From assembly GCA_965237485.1 (NCBI GenBank), contig CBDEFQ010000009.1, forward strand, positions 868,001 to 932,000: a stretch of 64,000 nt of DNA, given 5' to 3'. Below the pieces are notes generated by a model, which worked only from the letters and a program-made list of their open reading frames with translations, was not told where the DNA came from and did no database searches. Shown here one piece after another: positions 43,256 through 53,070 of this stretch. Source of the DNA: JAAELZ01 sp965237485 (GTDB lineage Bacteria > Pseudomonadota > Gammaproteobacteria > Arenicellales > Poriferihabitantaceae). How positions within the stretch are numbered: the stretch's first letter is position 1; each line of letters begins with the position of its first letter. The position numbers and the translations under genes are program-made.

Positions 43256-43831
43256 ATGACCGAGCAAGAATTAGATCTAAGGTTAGTGAAAAGGGTGCAA
43301 AAGGGCGATAAACAGGCGTTTAACTTGTTGGTTAAGAAATACCAACATAAAATTATCGGCTTGATTGGCCGCTTTGTGCGTGACCCGATGGAACGCGAAG
43401 ACATCGCCCAAGAAGCCTTTATAAAGGCTTATCGTGCTTTGCCTAATTTCAGAGGAGACAGCGCATTTTATACGTGGCTGTACCGCATTGCAGTGAATAC
43501 CGCTAAGAACCACTTAGTTTCTATGAGCCGCAGACCGCTAGGCCAAGACCTAGATGTAGATGAAGCCGCATATAGTGCACAGTCGGATAGAATGGCTGAT
43601 TTCAACACACCTGAAGCCAGCGCAATGAATAACGAGCTTGCTTCAGTGATAAAACGCGCGATTGATGAGCTTCCAGAAACCCTGAAGGAAGCGATAATTT
43701 TGCGCGAGATTGATGGTTTGAGCTATGAAGAAATTGCCGACGCGATGGCCTGTCCGATTGGTACAGTTCGCTCACGTATTTTTAGGGCTCGCGAGACAAT
43801 TGAAGCAGCGATGAAACCTTACCGATTCTAA
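43256..43831 (+). CDS. rpoE: RNA polymerase sigma-E factor
   Basis: This 191-residue group 4 (ECF) sigma factor directs the response to envelope stress. Region 2 (QKGDKQAFNLLVKKYQHKI, DPMEREDIAQEAFIKAYRAL, FYTWLYRIAVNTAKNHL) and region 4 (LPETLKEAIILREIDGLSYEEIADAM, GTVRSRIFRARE) are complete, and the sequence is close to E. coli RpoE/AlgU in pattern. The rseA and rseB genes follow, as is usual. An inverted-repeat element is directly upstream in the promoter region. Confidence 0.97.
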   Translation: MTEQELDLRLVKRVQKGDKQAFNLLVKKYQHKIIGLIGRFVRDPMEREDIAQEAFIKAYRALPNFRGDSAFYTWLYRIAVNTAKNHLVSMSRRPLGQDLDVDEAAYSAQSDRMADFNTPEASAMNNELASVIKRAIDELPETLKEAIILREIDGLSYEEIADAMACPIGTVRSRIFRARETIEAAMKPYRF

Positions 43832-43946
43832 AAGTGTGGCTAAAACGAACAATCAATACATACTGCAAGAATTTCCCGTTAAAAGGGGAACTATACCGAG
43901 CAACCGTTGCCTACGGGTAAGCAGTTTACCGTAACAAAGATATACC

Positions 43947-44513
43947 ATGAAACAAGAAATTTCAGATCTGATCGATGGAGAATTGAATGCAGCCGAGTGC
44001 GAAGCTACAATTTCTAAATTAGTTAGCAATCAAGACACCCAACGTGATTGGCAGCTTTTATGTCAGATGCGCTCTGTTCTGCGTGGAGATTACATCAAAG
44101 ATGCAGATCTAAATTTAAGCTTAGGGAAGAAAATTGCATTGGCTCTGGAAGATGAGCCGAAGATTCTTGCACCTAATAATTTGATGGCTTCTGTGATCGA
44201 CACTTTTTCGCATGATGTTGTGGAACGGGTTTCACTAAGCCACAAAAAGGCCCCGTTGGTTGCCGTATTGGCACTTGCCGCGTCATTTTTTGCTTTAACC
44301 CTACTTAATTTGAACCCGTTTAGTACAGATCCAGATGCTGATAAAGTCATTAGTGGGAGCACCAGTGAGTTTAATATTAGTGACGCTAAGTTTTTAGCAG
44401 CCGAGCAAGAATTACAAGCTTTGGTGGTGGCGCACGGAGAGTTTTCGAGCATGGCCGGTCTTAATGGTTTGGCTGCTTACGCAAAAATTGTCAACGCTGA
44501 CGGGGCGCAATAG
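43947..44513 (+). CDS. rseA: Anti-sigma-E factor RseA
   Basis: This 188-residue single-pass inner-membrane protein holds sigma-E inactive until cleaved by DegS and RseP. The N-terminal part MKQEISDLIDGELNAAECE and QRDWQLLCQMRSVLRGD is the cytoplasmic sigma-binding domain. The membrane segment (PLVAVLALAASFFALTLLNL) lies near 102-121, and the remaining 65 residues are periplasmic. It is 115 bases after rpoE; no separate strong promoter was identified. Confidence 0.92.
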   Translation: MKQEISDLIDGELNAAECEATISKLVSNQDTQRDWQLLCQMRSVLRGDYIKDADLNLSLGKKIALALEDEPKILAPNNLMASVIDTFSHDVVERVSLSHKKAPLVAVLALAASFFALTLLNLNPFSTDPDADKVISGSTSEFNISDAKFLAAEQELQALVVAHGEFSSMAGLNGLAAYAKIVNADGAQ

Positions 44514-44533
44514 CTTTTAAGCTGCCAGGCATA

Positions 44534-45532
44534 ATGCGTATTCATTCATTAATTAGCCTTAGGATGTGCCTAATAAAACTGTGTTGGGCTTTGTCATTGT
44601 TGGCGTGTGGTTTTGTGTATGGCGAACCGTTGAGCGGCACGCAATGGCTAGAAATGATGGCTAAATCAGGTGAAATGCTAAATTATTCTGGCCGCTTTGT
44701 GGTGTCTCGAAACGGTGAAATGAACACGCTCGAAGTGAACCATATGGGCAGCGATATGGGCGGCGTGCAAAAACTCAGTTCGGTAGACGGACAGATGCGC
44801 GAAATTGTCAGCAGTAAAGACGCGGTTTCTTGCTTGCTACCTGATTTAAACATGGGCGTTAAAGAGGCTAGGCAATCTACGGTGGATCAGTATTTCCCAA
44901 TGAACTTCAAAGGAAATATGGTCTTGTTAAATGAAAACTATTCTTTAGAGCTTAGCTCTACGCTACGGATAGCCGATCGTGATTGTCAACAACTCAAGGT
45001 GAAACCCAAAGATCAACTGCGGTATGGATATGTATTTTGTATAGATGCACAAAATTATTTACTGCTTAGCTCCGACTTGATAGGGGATGGTGGCGTGGTG
45101 TTAGAGTCGTATCGCTTTGTTGACGTTAAATTTGATCAGGTAGAAGAACAAGCACTAATGCCGCAGGTCGAACCCAGTAGTCTGACATGGATGGGTGATG
45201 ATGAGGCTGAGCACAATGGCCTTGAAGAAGGCATTGCGAGGTGGGCTATTCAACAAAGCGATTCAAACTTTGAGATTAACCATTCGATCACGCGTTATTC
45301 TCCAGCTCTGCAATCGCAAATCCACCATATCATTTTATCTGATGGGTTGGCTAATATTTCTGCCTTTGTGGTTCCAGATTCTTCCTCGGCTCAAGAAATT
45401 GTAAAAGAGTTGAGTATGGGCGCGCTTAATGCCAACACTAAAATGGTAGGCGGCTATAAGTTAACGGTGTTGGGCGAAGTACCAAAGCAAACGGTTAGCA
45501 TGATTGCAGACTCCTTTTATATGCTTCAATAG
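44534..45532 (+). CDS. rseB: Sigma-E regulatory protein RseB (MucB)
   Basis: This periplasmic protein of 332 residues protects RseA from DegS and senses lipopolysaccharide or lipoprotein intermediates. It has a signal peptide (LLACGFVYGEP, about residue 31). The MucB/RseB N-domain begins at LSGTQWLEMMAKSGEMLNYSGRFVV, and the C-domain has WAIQQSDSNFEI to GEVPKQTVSMIADS. It starts 20 bases after rseA. A mucD/degP-type protease gene, often next in relatives, is absent here; leuC follows. Confidence 0.9.
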   Translation: MRIHSLISLRMCLIKLCWALSLLACGFVYGEPLSGTQWLEMMAKSGEMLNYSGRFVVSRNGEMNTLEVNHMGSDMGGVQKLSSVDGQMREIVSSKDAVSCLLPDLNMGVKEARQSTVDQYFPMNFKGNMVLLNENYSLELSSTLRIADRDCQQLKVKPKDQLRYGYVFCIDAQNYLLLSSDLIGDGGVVLESYRFVDVKFDQVEEQALMPQVEPSSLTWMGDDEAEHNGLEEGIARWAIQQSDSNFEINHSITRYSPALQSQIHHIILSDGLANISAFVVPDSSSAQEIVKELSMGALNANTKMVGGYKLTVLGEVPKQTVSMIADSFYMLQ

Positions 45533-45583
45533 GGTTATAGATTCGCAGCTCAGTAAAATAAGGCTACGGCGTATGGTTAGCGC

Positions 45584-45595
45584 ATCATGCATGAT
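45584..45595. repeat. 12-bp palindrome upstream of leuC
   Basis: ATCATGCATGAT is a perfect palindrome 33 bases before the leuC ATG. It could be an operator or chance; no regulator can be named. Confidence 0.25.
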
Positions 45596-45627
45596 AATAT
45601 CAGCCTCTTTAAAATTTTCTGACGGAA

Positions 45628-47046
45628 ATGGCTGGCAAAACACTTTACGACAAACTTTGGGATGATCATTTAGTTGATCTTCAAGCGGACGGAACCGCGC
45701 TCATCTATATCGACCGACACCTTGTGCATGAAGTGACTTCGCCGCAGGCCTTTGAAGGCCTGCATATTGCCAACCGCAGACCTTGGCGAACCGATTCTAT
45801 TTTGGCGGTACCAGATCACAATGTGCCGACGGTGGCAGAGGTGCAAGTGAATGATCCGGTATCTCGATTGCAGATCGAAACACTTGATAAAAACTGCGCG
45901 CATTTTGGAATCAACGAGTTCCAAATGCATGATCCAAGGCAAGGGATCGTGCACGTCATCGGCCCAGAACAAGGGGCTACATTGCCTGGCATGACGGTGG
46001 TTTGCGGTGATTCGCATACTTCGACTCACGGTGCGTTTGGTGCCTTGGCCTTTGGTATAGGCACTTCTGAAGTAGAGCATGTGCTGGCGACACAATGCTT
46101 GACTCAGCGAAAATCAAAAAATATGCGTATTTCTATTAATGGCTCCCTGCAAGAAGGGGTGACAGCCAAAGATGTAGTGTTGGCCATTATCGGTCAAATC
46201 GGCACTGCCGGTGGAACTGGCTACGCGATAGAGTTTTCTGGCAAAGTGATAGAAAAACTATCCGTTGAAGGCCGAATGACTGTGTGTAATATGGCGATTG
46301 AGGCGGGTGCACGATCTGGCATAGTGGCAGTGGACAGCAAAACAACCACCTATTTTGAAGGTCGTCCCTTTGCGCCCACAGGAGGCAATTGGGAAGCGGC
46401 TATGAAATATTGGCAAACCTTGCACAGCGATGCAGATGCGGTATTTGACAAAGAAGTGCAAATGCAGGGAGAAATCATTGAGCCGGCTATGACCTGGGGT
46501 ACTTCTCCTGAAATGGTAATCTCGTTAAGCGGCGTAGTCCCAGCACCGAATGATGACGGTATTACCGGCAAAGATAGTATGCAGCAAGCCCTTGAGTATA
46601 TGGATTTAAGTGCGGGTACGCCGGCTAGTGAGATAAAAGTAGATAAAGTTTTCATTGGCTCATGTACCAATGGTCGTATTGAAGATTTACGTGGTGCAGC
46701 TGAAGTAGTGAAGGGGCGCAGATTAGCGAAAAACATCAATTTAGCTTTGGTAGTTCCAGGCTCTGGTTTAGTAAAACTACAAGCCGAAAAGGAAGGCTTA
46801 GATCGCGTGTTTATTGACGCAGGCTTTGAATGGCGCAACCCAGGTTGTTCAATGTGCTTAGCGATGAATGACGATAAACTAGAACCGGGCGAACGCTGCG
46901 CGTCCACTTCTAACCGCAATTTTGAAGGTCGCCAAGGCCAAGGTGGGCGCACCCATTTAGTCTCACCTGCAACTGCAGCGGCTACCGCAATTAGAGGCTC
47001 TTTTATTAGCGCACGGGCCCTAATTACAATCGAGCAGTCAACATGA
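45628..47046 (+). CDS. leuC: 3-isopropylmalate dehydratase, large subunit
   Basis: This subunit carries the 4Fe-4S cluster that isomerises 2- to 3-isopropylmalate in leucine synthesis. It has 472 residues. The start MAGKTLYDKLWDDHLV is the family start, CGDSHTSTHGAFGALAFGIGTSEVEHV is the active-site region, and the cluster cysteines are in FIGSCTNGRIEDLR and NPGCSMCLAMNDD. leuD begins within its last codon (ATGA overlap). leuB and leuA are not beside it. Confidence 0.97.
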   Translation: MAGKTLYDKLWDDHLVDLQADGTALIYIDRHLVHEVTSPQAFEGLHIANRRPWRTDSILAVPDHNVPTVAEVQVNDPVSRLQIETLDKNCAHFGINEFQMHDPRQGIVHVIGPEQGATLPGMTVVCGDSHTSTHGAFGALAFGIGTSEVEHVLATQCLTQRKSKNMRISINGSLQEGVTAKDVVLAIIGQIGTAGGTGYAIEFSGKVIEKLSVEGRMTVCNMAIEAGARSGIVAVDSKTTTYFEGRPFAPTGGNWEAAMKYWQTLHSDADAVFDKEVQMQGEIIEPAMTWGTSPEMVISLSGVVPAPNDDGITGKDSMQQALEYMDLSAGTPASEIKVDKVFIGSCTNGRIEDLRGAAEVVKGRRLAKNINLALVVPGSGLVKLQAEKEGLDRVFIDAGFEWRNPGCSMCLAMNDDKLEPGERCASTSNRNFEGRQGQGGRTHLVSPATAAATAIRGSFISARALITIEQST

Positions 47047-47678
47047 GAAAGTTTAAGTCATTTAACGGTTTAGTGGCGCCGCTGGACCGCGCAAATGTCG
47101 ATACTGATGCAATTATTCCAAAACAGTTTCTTAAATCGATAAAGCGTTCTGGATTTGGTCCAAATTTATTTGATGAGTGGCGCTACTTAGACCATGGTGA
47201 GCCTGGCCAAGATTCATCACAGAGGCCGTTGAATTTTGAATTTGTACTTAATTTCCCTCGATATAAAGGCGCGCAAATATTGTTAGCTGGTTCTAATTTT
47301 GGTTGTGGTTCATCCAGAGAACATGCCCCATGGGCCCTTGAAGATTACGGCTTTCGAGCAATTATTGCGCTGAGTTACGCGGATATCTTTTATAACAATT
47401 GCTTTAAAAATGGGTTGCTGCCAATTGTATTAAGTGAAGTTGAGGTGAACCAGCTTTTTGATGAAGTGGAGCAGACACAAAACTATAGCTTAGATATAAG
47501 TTTAGATGAGCAGATAGTTGTCTTACCTTCGGACGCCGAAATGCATTTTCAAGTGGATGCCTTTAAAAAACAGTGTTTAATGCAGGGGTTGGACGATATC
47601 GACCTTACTTTGCAGAAAGACCAAAAAATCCGTGATTACGAAGCAAAGCGGCGTAATGAAAAACCTTGGTTGTATTGA
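47043..47678 (+). CDS. leuD: 3-isopropylmalate dehydratase, small subunit
   Basis: This 211-residue swivelling domain partners LeuC. GLVAPLDRANVDTDAIIPKQFLK opens the protein, GSNFGCGSSREHAPWALEDYGFRAIIA is the substrate-binding signature, and FYNNCFKNGLLPI follows. It overlaps leuC by four bases, so the two subunits are made together. The gene ends 212 bases before fimV; that gap has only a 9-bp inverted repeat near 47819-47844. Confidence 0.97.
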   Translation: MRKFKSFNGLVAPLDRANVDTDAIIPKQFLKSIKRSGFGPNLFDEWRYLDHGEPGQDSSQRPLNFEFVLNFPRYKGAQILLAGSNFGCGSSREHAPWALEDYGFRAIIALSYADIFYNNCFKNGLLPIVLSEVEVNQLFDEVEQTQNYSLDISLDEQIVVLPSDAEMHFQVDAFKKQCLMQGLDDIDLTLQKDQKIRDYEAKRRNEKPWLY

Positions 47679-47818
47679 GCTTTGTTTTTATTCAGTCAAA
47701 ATTATGCAACTTCCTAGGCTACTTTCCTCCAATTCAGCGTTCAGGAAGGGTACTGGATAGCGAAACTAAGCTAAGGTTTAACTTGAGGCAGTGTTATTAA
47801 TGTGTTGTTTTAAGGCTG

Positions 47819-47844
47819 GTTATTTAATAAAATGCTTAAATAAC
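47819..47844. repeat. Short inverted repeat upstream of fimV
   Basis: GTTATTTAA and TTAAATAAC flank an 8-base spacer about 47 bases before the fimV start. It could be an operator or part of an AT-rich promoter; it is not a terminator because no T run follows. Confidence 0.3.
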
Positions 47845-47890
47845 TACACACCTCCCATAACTCAAGAATACCATTTCTTAACCATATTTT

Positions 47891-50875
47891 ATGAAACGCA
47901 TGAAATATAGAGTGCTACTGCTAGCTATAGCCGCACCACTTTTAGTCTCGAATGCCTTTGCCCTGAGCGTTGGAGAAATGTCAGTTAACTCCAAACTAGG
48001 AGAGCCACTTGCAATATCCATTGGCGTTAGAGCAGAAAACCAAAGTGAATTAGACTCGCTTAAGGTTCAATTAGCCCCACGCGCTGCATTCCAGCAAAGC
48101 GGTGTGCCATACCCTGAAGAAGCCGACGACATCCAGTTTTCAATAGATAGCGAGGATGGCGATGGCGGCGCCATTTTAAGAGTGCGTACCAATTCGGCAT
48201 TGGATACACCTTACCTGCACCTATTGATGCAATTGAGCTGGTCGGGTGGAAATATGCTGCGCGAATATGTCGCGTTGATTGATCCAGCTGATTACGGAAA
48301 CATAGCTGATACAAGCACTTACGAAGATGAGTCGGTCGCTGAAAGCTATAGCGAGCAAGGTAAACAAACGGGTGGTGTAGTGACTGTTGAAAAGGGTGAT
48401 ACAGTTTCAGGTATTGCAAAACGCTACCGCCCAAATGATGTATCAATGCAACAAGTTTGGATGGCATTTTATAATCTTAATCGATCCGCGTTTCCAACGG
48501 GGAATATCGATTTACTGGAGACGGGGGTGCGTCTTACTATTCCTACTCGAGAACAAATGTTGGCACTTAGTCAGCGATCTGCAATAAATAAAGTTAAATC
48601 TTTATCGCCATACTCTAGAAAGGCTATCGCTAAAAGTCAAAGTGCTAATAGTGAAGCAGGTCAAGTGGTACAAGCTACAAGTACGTCTTCATCAGAAGCT
48701 GAACCTAATCAAGATGAATTGATAATTGGTGTGTCCGAGACACAAGTTGCAAACACAGGTTTTAATAGTGCTGCGGTGGAAAATCTGTTGGAGGGAAAGT
48801 TCGGTGAAATGGCTTCCATTAAGGCAGACATCAACAAGTTTAGTGAGGAAATGATCGCCGTTCGAGGTGAGAACCAAGTTGTAGCAAACCGCCTTTCTCA
48901 AGTTGAAACGCAGTTGAGTAAAATTAGTCAATTACTTGAAATGCAGAGCCAAACTCTAGCTTCATTGAACGAGCAAGCACGCTTACAAGCACAAGCTATG
49001 CAAGAGGCTAGAACCGAAGGGGACCAGCTAAATCAATCGCAACAAGTTGAATTGCAGCAATTAAAGCAATTAGCTCAAGATATACAGGCAAATGCTACGC
49101 AAGCACAAATAGCTCAAGCTGTGGCACTGACTGAAGCTCAAGCCCAAAGTCAGGCGAAAGAGGTTCAAAACGCAACTTTACAGACAGCTAGCCAGTCCTT
49201 AGATAACGCGTTGAATAATCTAGGTGTTCAAGAAGTTGGCAGCGATAATGTTGCTCAAGTAGTGGAAGCTGCAGGTAGTGAGGCAAGTCAGACTCAATTG
49301 CAGAAATTGCAAGACACGATTAACGCGCAGCAAAATAACGCAGGTGATGCCTTGTCCCCTAGCACAGAAGCTTTAAGTACACAGGCATCGCAGACAGAGG
49401 CAGGAACGTCAGCACTGTCAGATGCAGATATTTCCGAAGAACAACGAAAAGCGCGTATTGCGGAGCTTGAGGCAACGCTTCAAGCAAAAATAGCGGAAGC
49501 CAGACAAAAGCAGAATTTGCAAGCTGAATCAGGACAAGATAGCGGTAGTACGTTCCTTAATACGGATGATTGGACTGGCTCAGTTGTTTCTGCTAAAAAT
49601 AAAATTGCGGAGACCTTTAGGGTTGGCATCGACAAATTGAGCAAAGGTTCTATGTCTCTGGGTATGATGGAGTTGTTTAGAAAATGGGGTTGGTATCTTT
49701 TATTAGGTGTTTTGGGCCTAATTGGCCTTGGTGCCTTCATGCGCCGAAGAGGTGCTAGTGAGTTAGATGATGGCCTAGGCGAAACCTTTCGGCGCGAAGT
49801 TGACGACGGCAGTGACTTAGGCAGTGATCTTCTCGCCGACAGTGCTTTCGCGAAAAATCAAGGAGGAGAGGAATCATCTATATTCGAATTAAATGACGAG
49901 TCGTTAGTACCCGCAGATTCACTTAGTAAACCAGTTGACGGAGACTCGTCTTTATTTGCGGTTGATGAGCAAGACTCAATGATGGCGGAAATGGAGTCTG
50001 AAGCGAGATCACAACAATCTACCATTGGGCAGGTAATGGATGTTGATCCATTGGCGGAAGCTGAAGTTTACTTAGCGTATGATAGAAAGGCACAGGCGAT
50101 CAAGGTATTAAAAGACGCCTATGATGATAAACCTAAAGATCAGAATATTGCCATAAAATTAATGGGCCTGTATCAGAGTGAGGATGATGCTGACTCGTTT
50201 GGCAGAGTCTTAGAGACAGCGTTTGCACATAAAGATGAAGACAGTGAAAGCGACCAGTGGGGTAAGATAAAAGCAATGGGTAAGGATTTTACTCCAACCC
50301 ATACTTTGTTCATGGATAATGACTTTGATAGCTCTATTCCCGTGTTGCATGACGAGGTCGAAGGTAGTGAACTAAGTGACCTTGAAGAGCAGAACACTTT
50401 GGATGATGCTGATAATCTAATTGCTGAGCACGCAGCGGTAGCCCAAACTGACGGCGAAGATATTGAGAGTCTGGGACAGACCGCTAATGAATTGAGTTTA
50501 GATTTAGAACAAGATTTGCAATCTTCACAGAATACTTCCGAAGACTTGGCATTGGATCTTGAGCAGCCACTACCCAATGCTACTGATTTAGAACTGGAAG
50601 CTGATGAAGGTGCCGACGAAAAAGCGGATGAAAGTGCTGGTGAAAGTGTGGGCACAGACCCAGAATCGTTTACTTTGGATATGGACAGTGAAGCCGGCGA
50701 TGCGTTTAAAGAGATTAACCAACATGACCCTGATACTTCATTGGCGCTGGCTAAAGCTTATGTTGAATTAGGAGAGAAAGACATCGCCAAAGACTTCTTG
50801 TCTGATGTTATTGCAACGGGAAACGAAACACTGCAATCTCAAGCGAAAGCTATACTGAAAAAGCTTAAAGCTTAG
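47891..50875 (+). CDS. fimV: FimV-type pole-organising protein
   Basis: This 994-residue inner-membrane protein is linked to type IV pili, twitching and cell-pole organisation in Pseudomonas. It has a signal peptide, a conserved N-domain (LSVGEMSVNSKLGEPLAISI, YVALIDPADYG), a LysM domain at about 165-220 (VEKGDTVSGIAKRY), and coiled coil with Gln-rich stretches (about 310-480). A membrane helix (WGWYLLLGVLGLIGLGAF, about 600-618) precedes a long acidic cytoplasmic part. The C-terminal TPR-like end (DTSLALAKAYVELGEKDIAKDFLSDVI) is typical. No other pilus genes are nearby. Confidence 0.93.
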   Translation: MKRMKYRVLLLAIAAPLLVSNAFALSVGEMSVNSKLGEPLAISIGVRAENQSELDSLKVQLAPRAAFQQSGVPYPEEADDIQFSIDSEDGDGGAILRVRTNSALDTPYLHLLMQLSWSGGNMLREYVALIDPADYGNIADTSTYEDESVAESYSEQGKQTGGVVTVEKGDTVSGIAKRYRPNDVSMQQVWMAFYNLNRSAFPTGNIDLLETGVRLTIPTREQMLALSQRSAINKVKSLSPYSRKAIAKSQSANSEAGQVVQATSTSSSEAEPNQDELIIGVSETQVANTGFNSAAVENLLEGKFGEMASIKADINKFSEEMIAVRGENQVVANRLSQVETQLSKISQLLEMQSQTLASLNEQARLQAQAMQEARTEGDQLNQSQQVELQQLKQLAQDIQANATQAQIAQAVALTEAQAQSQAKEVQNATLQTASQSLDNALNNLGVQEVGSDNVAQVVEAAGSEASQTQLQKLQDTINAQQNNAGDALSPSTEALSTQASQTEAGTSALSDADISEEQRKARIAELEATLQAKIAEARQKQNLQAESGQDSGSTFLNTDDWTGSVVSAKNKIAETFRVGIDKLSKGSMSLGMMELFRKWGWYLLLGVLGLIGLGAFMRRRGASELDDGLGETFRREVDDGSDLGSDLLADSAFAKNQGGEESSIFELNDESLVPADSLSKPVDGDSSLFAVDEQDSMMAEMESEARSQQSTIGQVMDVDPLAEAEVYLAYDRKAQAIKVLKDAYDDKPKDQNIAIKLMGLYQSEDDADSFGRVLETAFAHKDEDSESDQWGKIKAMGKDFTPTHTLFMDNDFDSSIPVLHDEVEGSELSDLEEQNTLDDADNLIAEHAAVAQTDGEDIESLGQTANELSLDLEQDLQSSQNTSEDLALDLEQPLPNATDLELEADEGADEKADESAGESVGTDPESFTLDMDSEAGDAFKEINQHDPDTSLALAKAYVELGEKDIAKDFLSDVIATGNETLQSQAKAILKKLKA

Positions 50876-50887
50876 TTGCTATGTAAT

Positions 50888-50925
50888 AGCTGGTTGCTGA
50901 TTGTGTGGTCAGCAACCCGCCAGCT
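50888..50925. terminator. Hairpin between convergent fimV and trpA
   Basis: AGCTGGTTGCTGA and TCAGCAACCCGCCAGCT pair over 13 positions with a CCG bulge and an 8-base loop. It lies just after the fimV stop and before the trpA stop on the other strand. There is no clear T tract, so factor-independent ending is uncertain. Confidence 0.5.
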
Positions 50926-50938
50926 TGAAAACATGACA

Positions 50939-51763
50939 CTAAATCTTGCCTAAGCCTTGCACGAGCTCATTTACAAATTGGCTAACGCGCTTAACAATCG
51001 CCCCTGAACAGGCACCCTCAGCAAGCCCACTTTCTATCTGTTGAATAATCACGGAGCCAACGACAACGGCATCTGCAATTTGGGCAGTTTGTCTAACATG
51101 TTCAACCGTTTTAATACCAAAACCCACTGCAACGGGTAAAGCAGATTGCTGTCGTACATTGCTTATAGCATTAGCTACATCACTGTTATTAGCGGATGCT
51201 GTCCCGGTAATTCCAGCGATCGACACATAGTATAAAAATCCCGAGCTATTGTTCAGCACTTTACTAAGTCGTGCTGCATGTGTAGTTGGGGTGACCAGAC
51301 GCACCCAATCTAAGCCTTGAGTTCTCGCTGGGTGGCAAAGTTCCGCATCCTCTTCTACTGGCAGATCGACAATAATTAAGCCGTCTACACCCGCTGCATG
51401 CGCCCGCTCAACGAAGTCTTGTACACCCATATGAAAAATGGGGTTGTAGTAACCCATTAGGATAATCGGAGTAGATTCATCCTGTTTTCTGAACTCCTCA
51501 ACTAGCTGCAAGGTTTTGACTAAGGTCATGCCATTTTTTAGCGCGCGTTGGTTAGCCAATTGAATCGCTGGCCCATCGGCCATGGGGTCGGAAAATGGCA
51601 TGCCCAGCTCAATGATATCTGCGCCTGCTTCAGGTAGAGCCATAAGAATGTCTTTGCAGGTTGATAAATCTGGGTCGCCCGCAGTTATAAATGTGACTAA
51701 GCCTGCTCTATTTTGTGACTTAAGCTGCGCAAATCTTTCATCAATTCGGCTTCTTTTAGTCAT
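50939..51763 (-). CDS. trpA: Tryptophan synthase alpha subunit
   Basis: TrpA cleaves indole-3-glycerol phosphate to indole, which is tunnelled to TrpB. From ATG 51763 it has 274 residues; a start further up would overlap trpB. The catalytic residues are expected in IIELGMPFSDPMADGPAIQ (Glu) and GLIIVDLPVEED (Asp). The phosphate-binding VGFGI and VVGSVI motifs are present. It starts one base after the trpB stop, so expression is coupled. Confidence 0.97.
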   Translation of the reverse strand: MTKRSRIDERFAQLKSQNRAGLVTFITAGDPDLSTCKDILMALPEAGADIIELGMPFSDPMADGPAIQLANQRALKNGMTLVKTLQLVEEFRKQDESTPIILMGYYNPIFHMGVQDFVERAHAAGVDGLIIVDLPVEEDAELCHPARTQGLDWVRLVTPTTHAARLSKVLNNSSGFLYYVSIAGITGTASANNSDVANAISNVRQQSALPVAVGFGIKTVEHVRQTAQIADAVVVGSVIIQQIESGLAEGACSGAIVKRVSQFVNELVQGLGKI

Positions 51764-51764
51764 A

Positions 51765-52991
51765 TTACAACTCCACACCCAAAGCTTGTGCGACCGTAAA
51801 GACGTCTTTATCGCCGCGACCGCACATATTCATAACAATAATCTTGTCCTTTCCCATGCTCGGGGCAAGCTTACGAACGTAGGCCAGAGCGTGACTGGGT
51901 TCAAGGGCCGGTATAATGCCTTCTAGGCGGCAGCAATATTGAAAAGCTTCAAGTGCTTCGTCATCGGTTACTGATACATAATTAACCCGTCCGACATCAA
52001 ATAACCATGAATGCTCAGGGCCGATACCGGGATAATCTAGCCCCGCAGATATAGAGTGCGCATCTTTTATTTGGCCGTCGTCGTCTTGTAGCAAATAAGT
52101 GCGGTTGCCATGCAATACACCCGGTTCACCGCCCGTTAGTGAGGCCGCGTGTTTGCCAGTGTCAACACCGCGACCAGCGGCTTCTACTCCATATATCTCT
52201 ACGCCATGGTCGTCAAGAAAGGGATGAAAAAGCCCAATAGCGTTAGAGCCACCACCGATGCAAGCGACTAAGGCATCTGGTAGTTGCCCTTCTGCGGCGT
52301 GTAATTGCTGCTTGGTTTCTTCGCCAATAACAGTTTGAAAGTCTCGTACCATCTCTGGATAAGGGTGCGGTCCAGCTGCTGTCCCGATAATGTAAAAAGT
52401 GTCTTCAACATTGGCGACCCAGTCCCGTAGGGCCTCGTTCATCGCATCCTTTAACGTTGCGGTGCCACTGGTGACAGGCACAATCTCAGCACCGAGTAAT
52501 TTCATGCGAAACACATTGGGCGCTTGGCGTTTGATATCAGTTTCGCCCATATACACTACGCAGGGCAAATTAAACAAAGCACATACCGTTGCGGTTGCTA
52601 CGCCATGTTGACCAGCGCCAGTCTCGGCAATGATGCGCTTTTTGCCCATCCTTCGGGCTAAAAGAATTTGCCCCAAGGTGTTGTTGATCTTGTGGGCACC
52701 AGTATGGTTGAGTTCGTCGCGTTTAAAATAGACCTTAGCACCGCCCAATTCTTCAGTAACGCGCTTAGCGAAATACAAAGGGCTCGGCCTGCCTACATAG
52801 TGTGTCGCTAAGCTTTCAAGCTCTTCTCGAAACACTGGGTCGTCCCTATATTTATAGTAAGCCTGTTCAACTTCTAAAATTAAAGGCATTAATGTTTCAG
52901 CCACAAAACGGCCACCAAACTGTCCAAAATGGCCGGTATTATCCGGGCCAGACCGATAGGATTCTGGGGTGTTATCTTGTTCGACAGGCAT
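51765..52991 (-). CDS. trpB: Tryptophan synthase beta subunit
   Basis: This 408-residue PLP enzyme condenses indole with serine. FGQFGGRFVAETLMP is the family start. K101 in HTGAHKINN holds PLP, AETGAGQHGVATATV is the catalytic loop, and GGGSNAIG binds the PLP phosphate. In many gammaproteobacteria trpF precedes trpB; here the upstream neighbour is arfB, 79 bases away. No leader peptide with Trp codons is seen. Confidence 0.97.
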   Translation of the reverse strand: MPVEQDNTPESYRSGPDNTGHFGQFGGRFVAETLMPLILEVEQAYYKYRDDPVFREELESLATHYVGRPSPLYFAKRVTEELGGAKVYFKRDELNHTGAHKINNTLGQILLARRMGKKRIIAETGAGQHGVATATVCALFNLPCVVYMGETDIKRQAPNVFRMKLLGAEIVPVTSGTATLKDAMNEALRDWVANVEDTFYIIGTAAGPHPYPEMVRDFQTVIGEETKQQLHAAEGQLPDALVACIGGGSNAIGLFHPFLDDHGVEIYGVEAAGRGVDTGKHAASLTGGEPGVLHGNRTYLLQDDDGQIKDAHSISAGLDYPGIGPEHSWLFDVGRVNYVSVTDDEALEAFQYCCRLEGIIPALEPSHALAYVRKLAPSMGKDKIIVMNMCGRGDKDVFTVAQALGVEL

Positions 52992-53070
52992 ACAATGACA
53001 ATTTCAAAATAGGACCGGCGAGTATAGCCAAATGCTTATCTAGTGAATAGAGCGCGGGCCTAATTCTGTA

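Noticed and set aside
43887..43910. GGAACT followed by a weak -10, resembling a sigma-E promoter before rseA
   Set aside because: Only the -35 half fits; the -10 region (GCCTAC at the right spacing) is too far from the consensus to annotate.
46350..46952. Long open frame on the minus strand opposite leuC (200 codons)
   Set aside because: It mirrors the codon phase of a well-conserved gene and has no motif, start signal or family likeness.
50173..50655. Serine-rich open frame on the minus strand opposite fimV
   Set aside because: The composition is the complement of the acidic repeats of FimV; no independent support.
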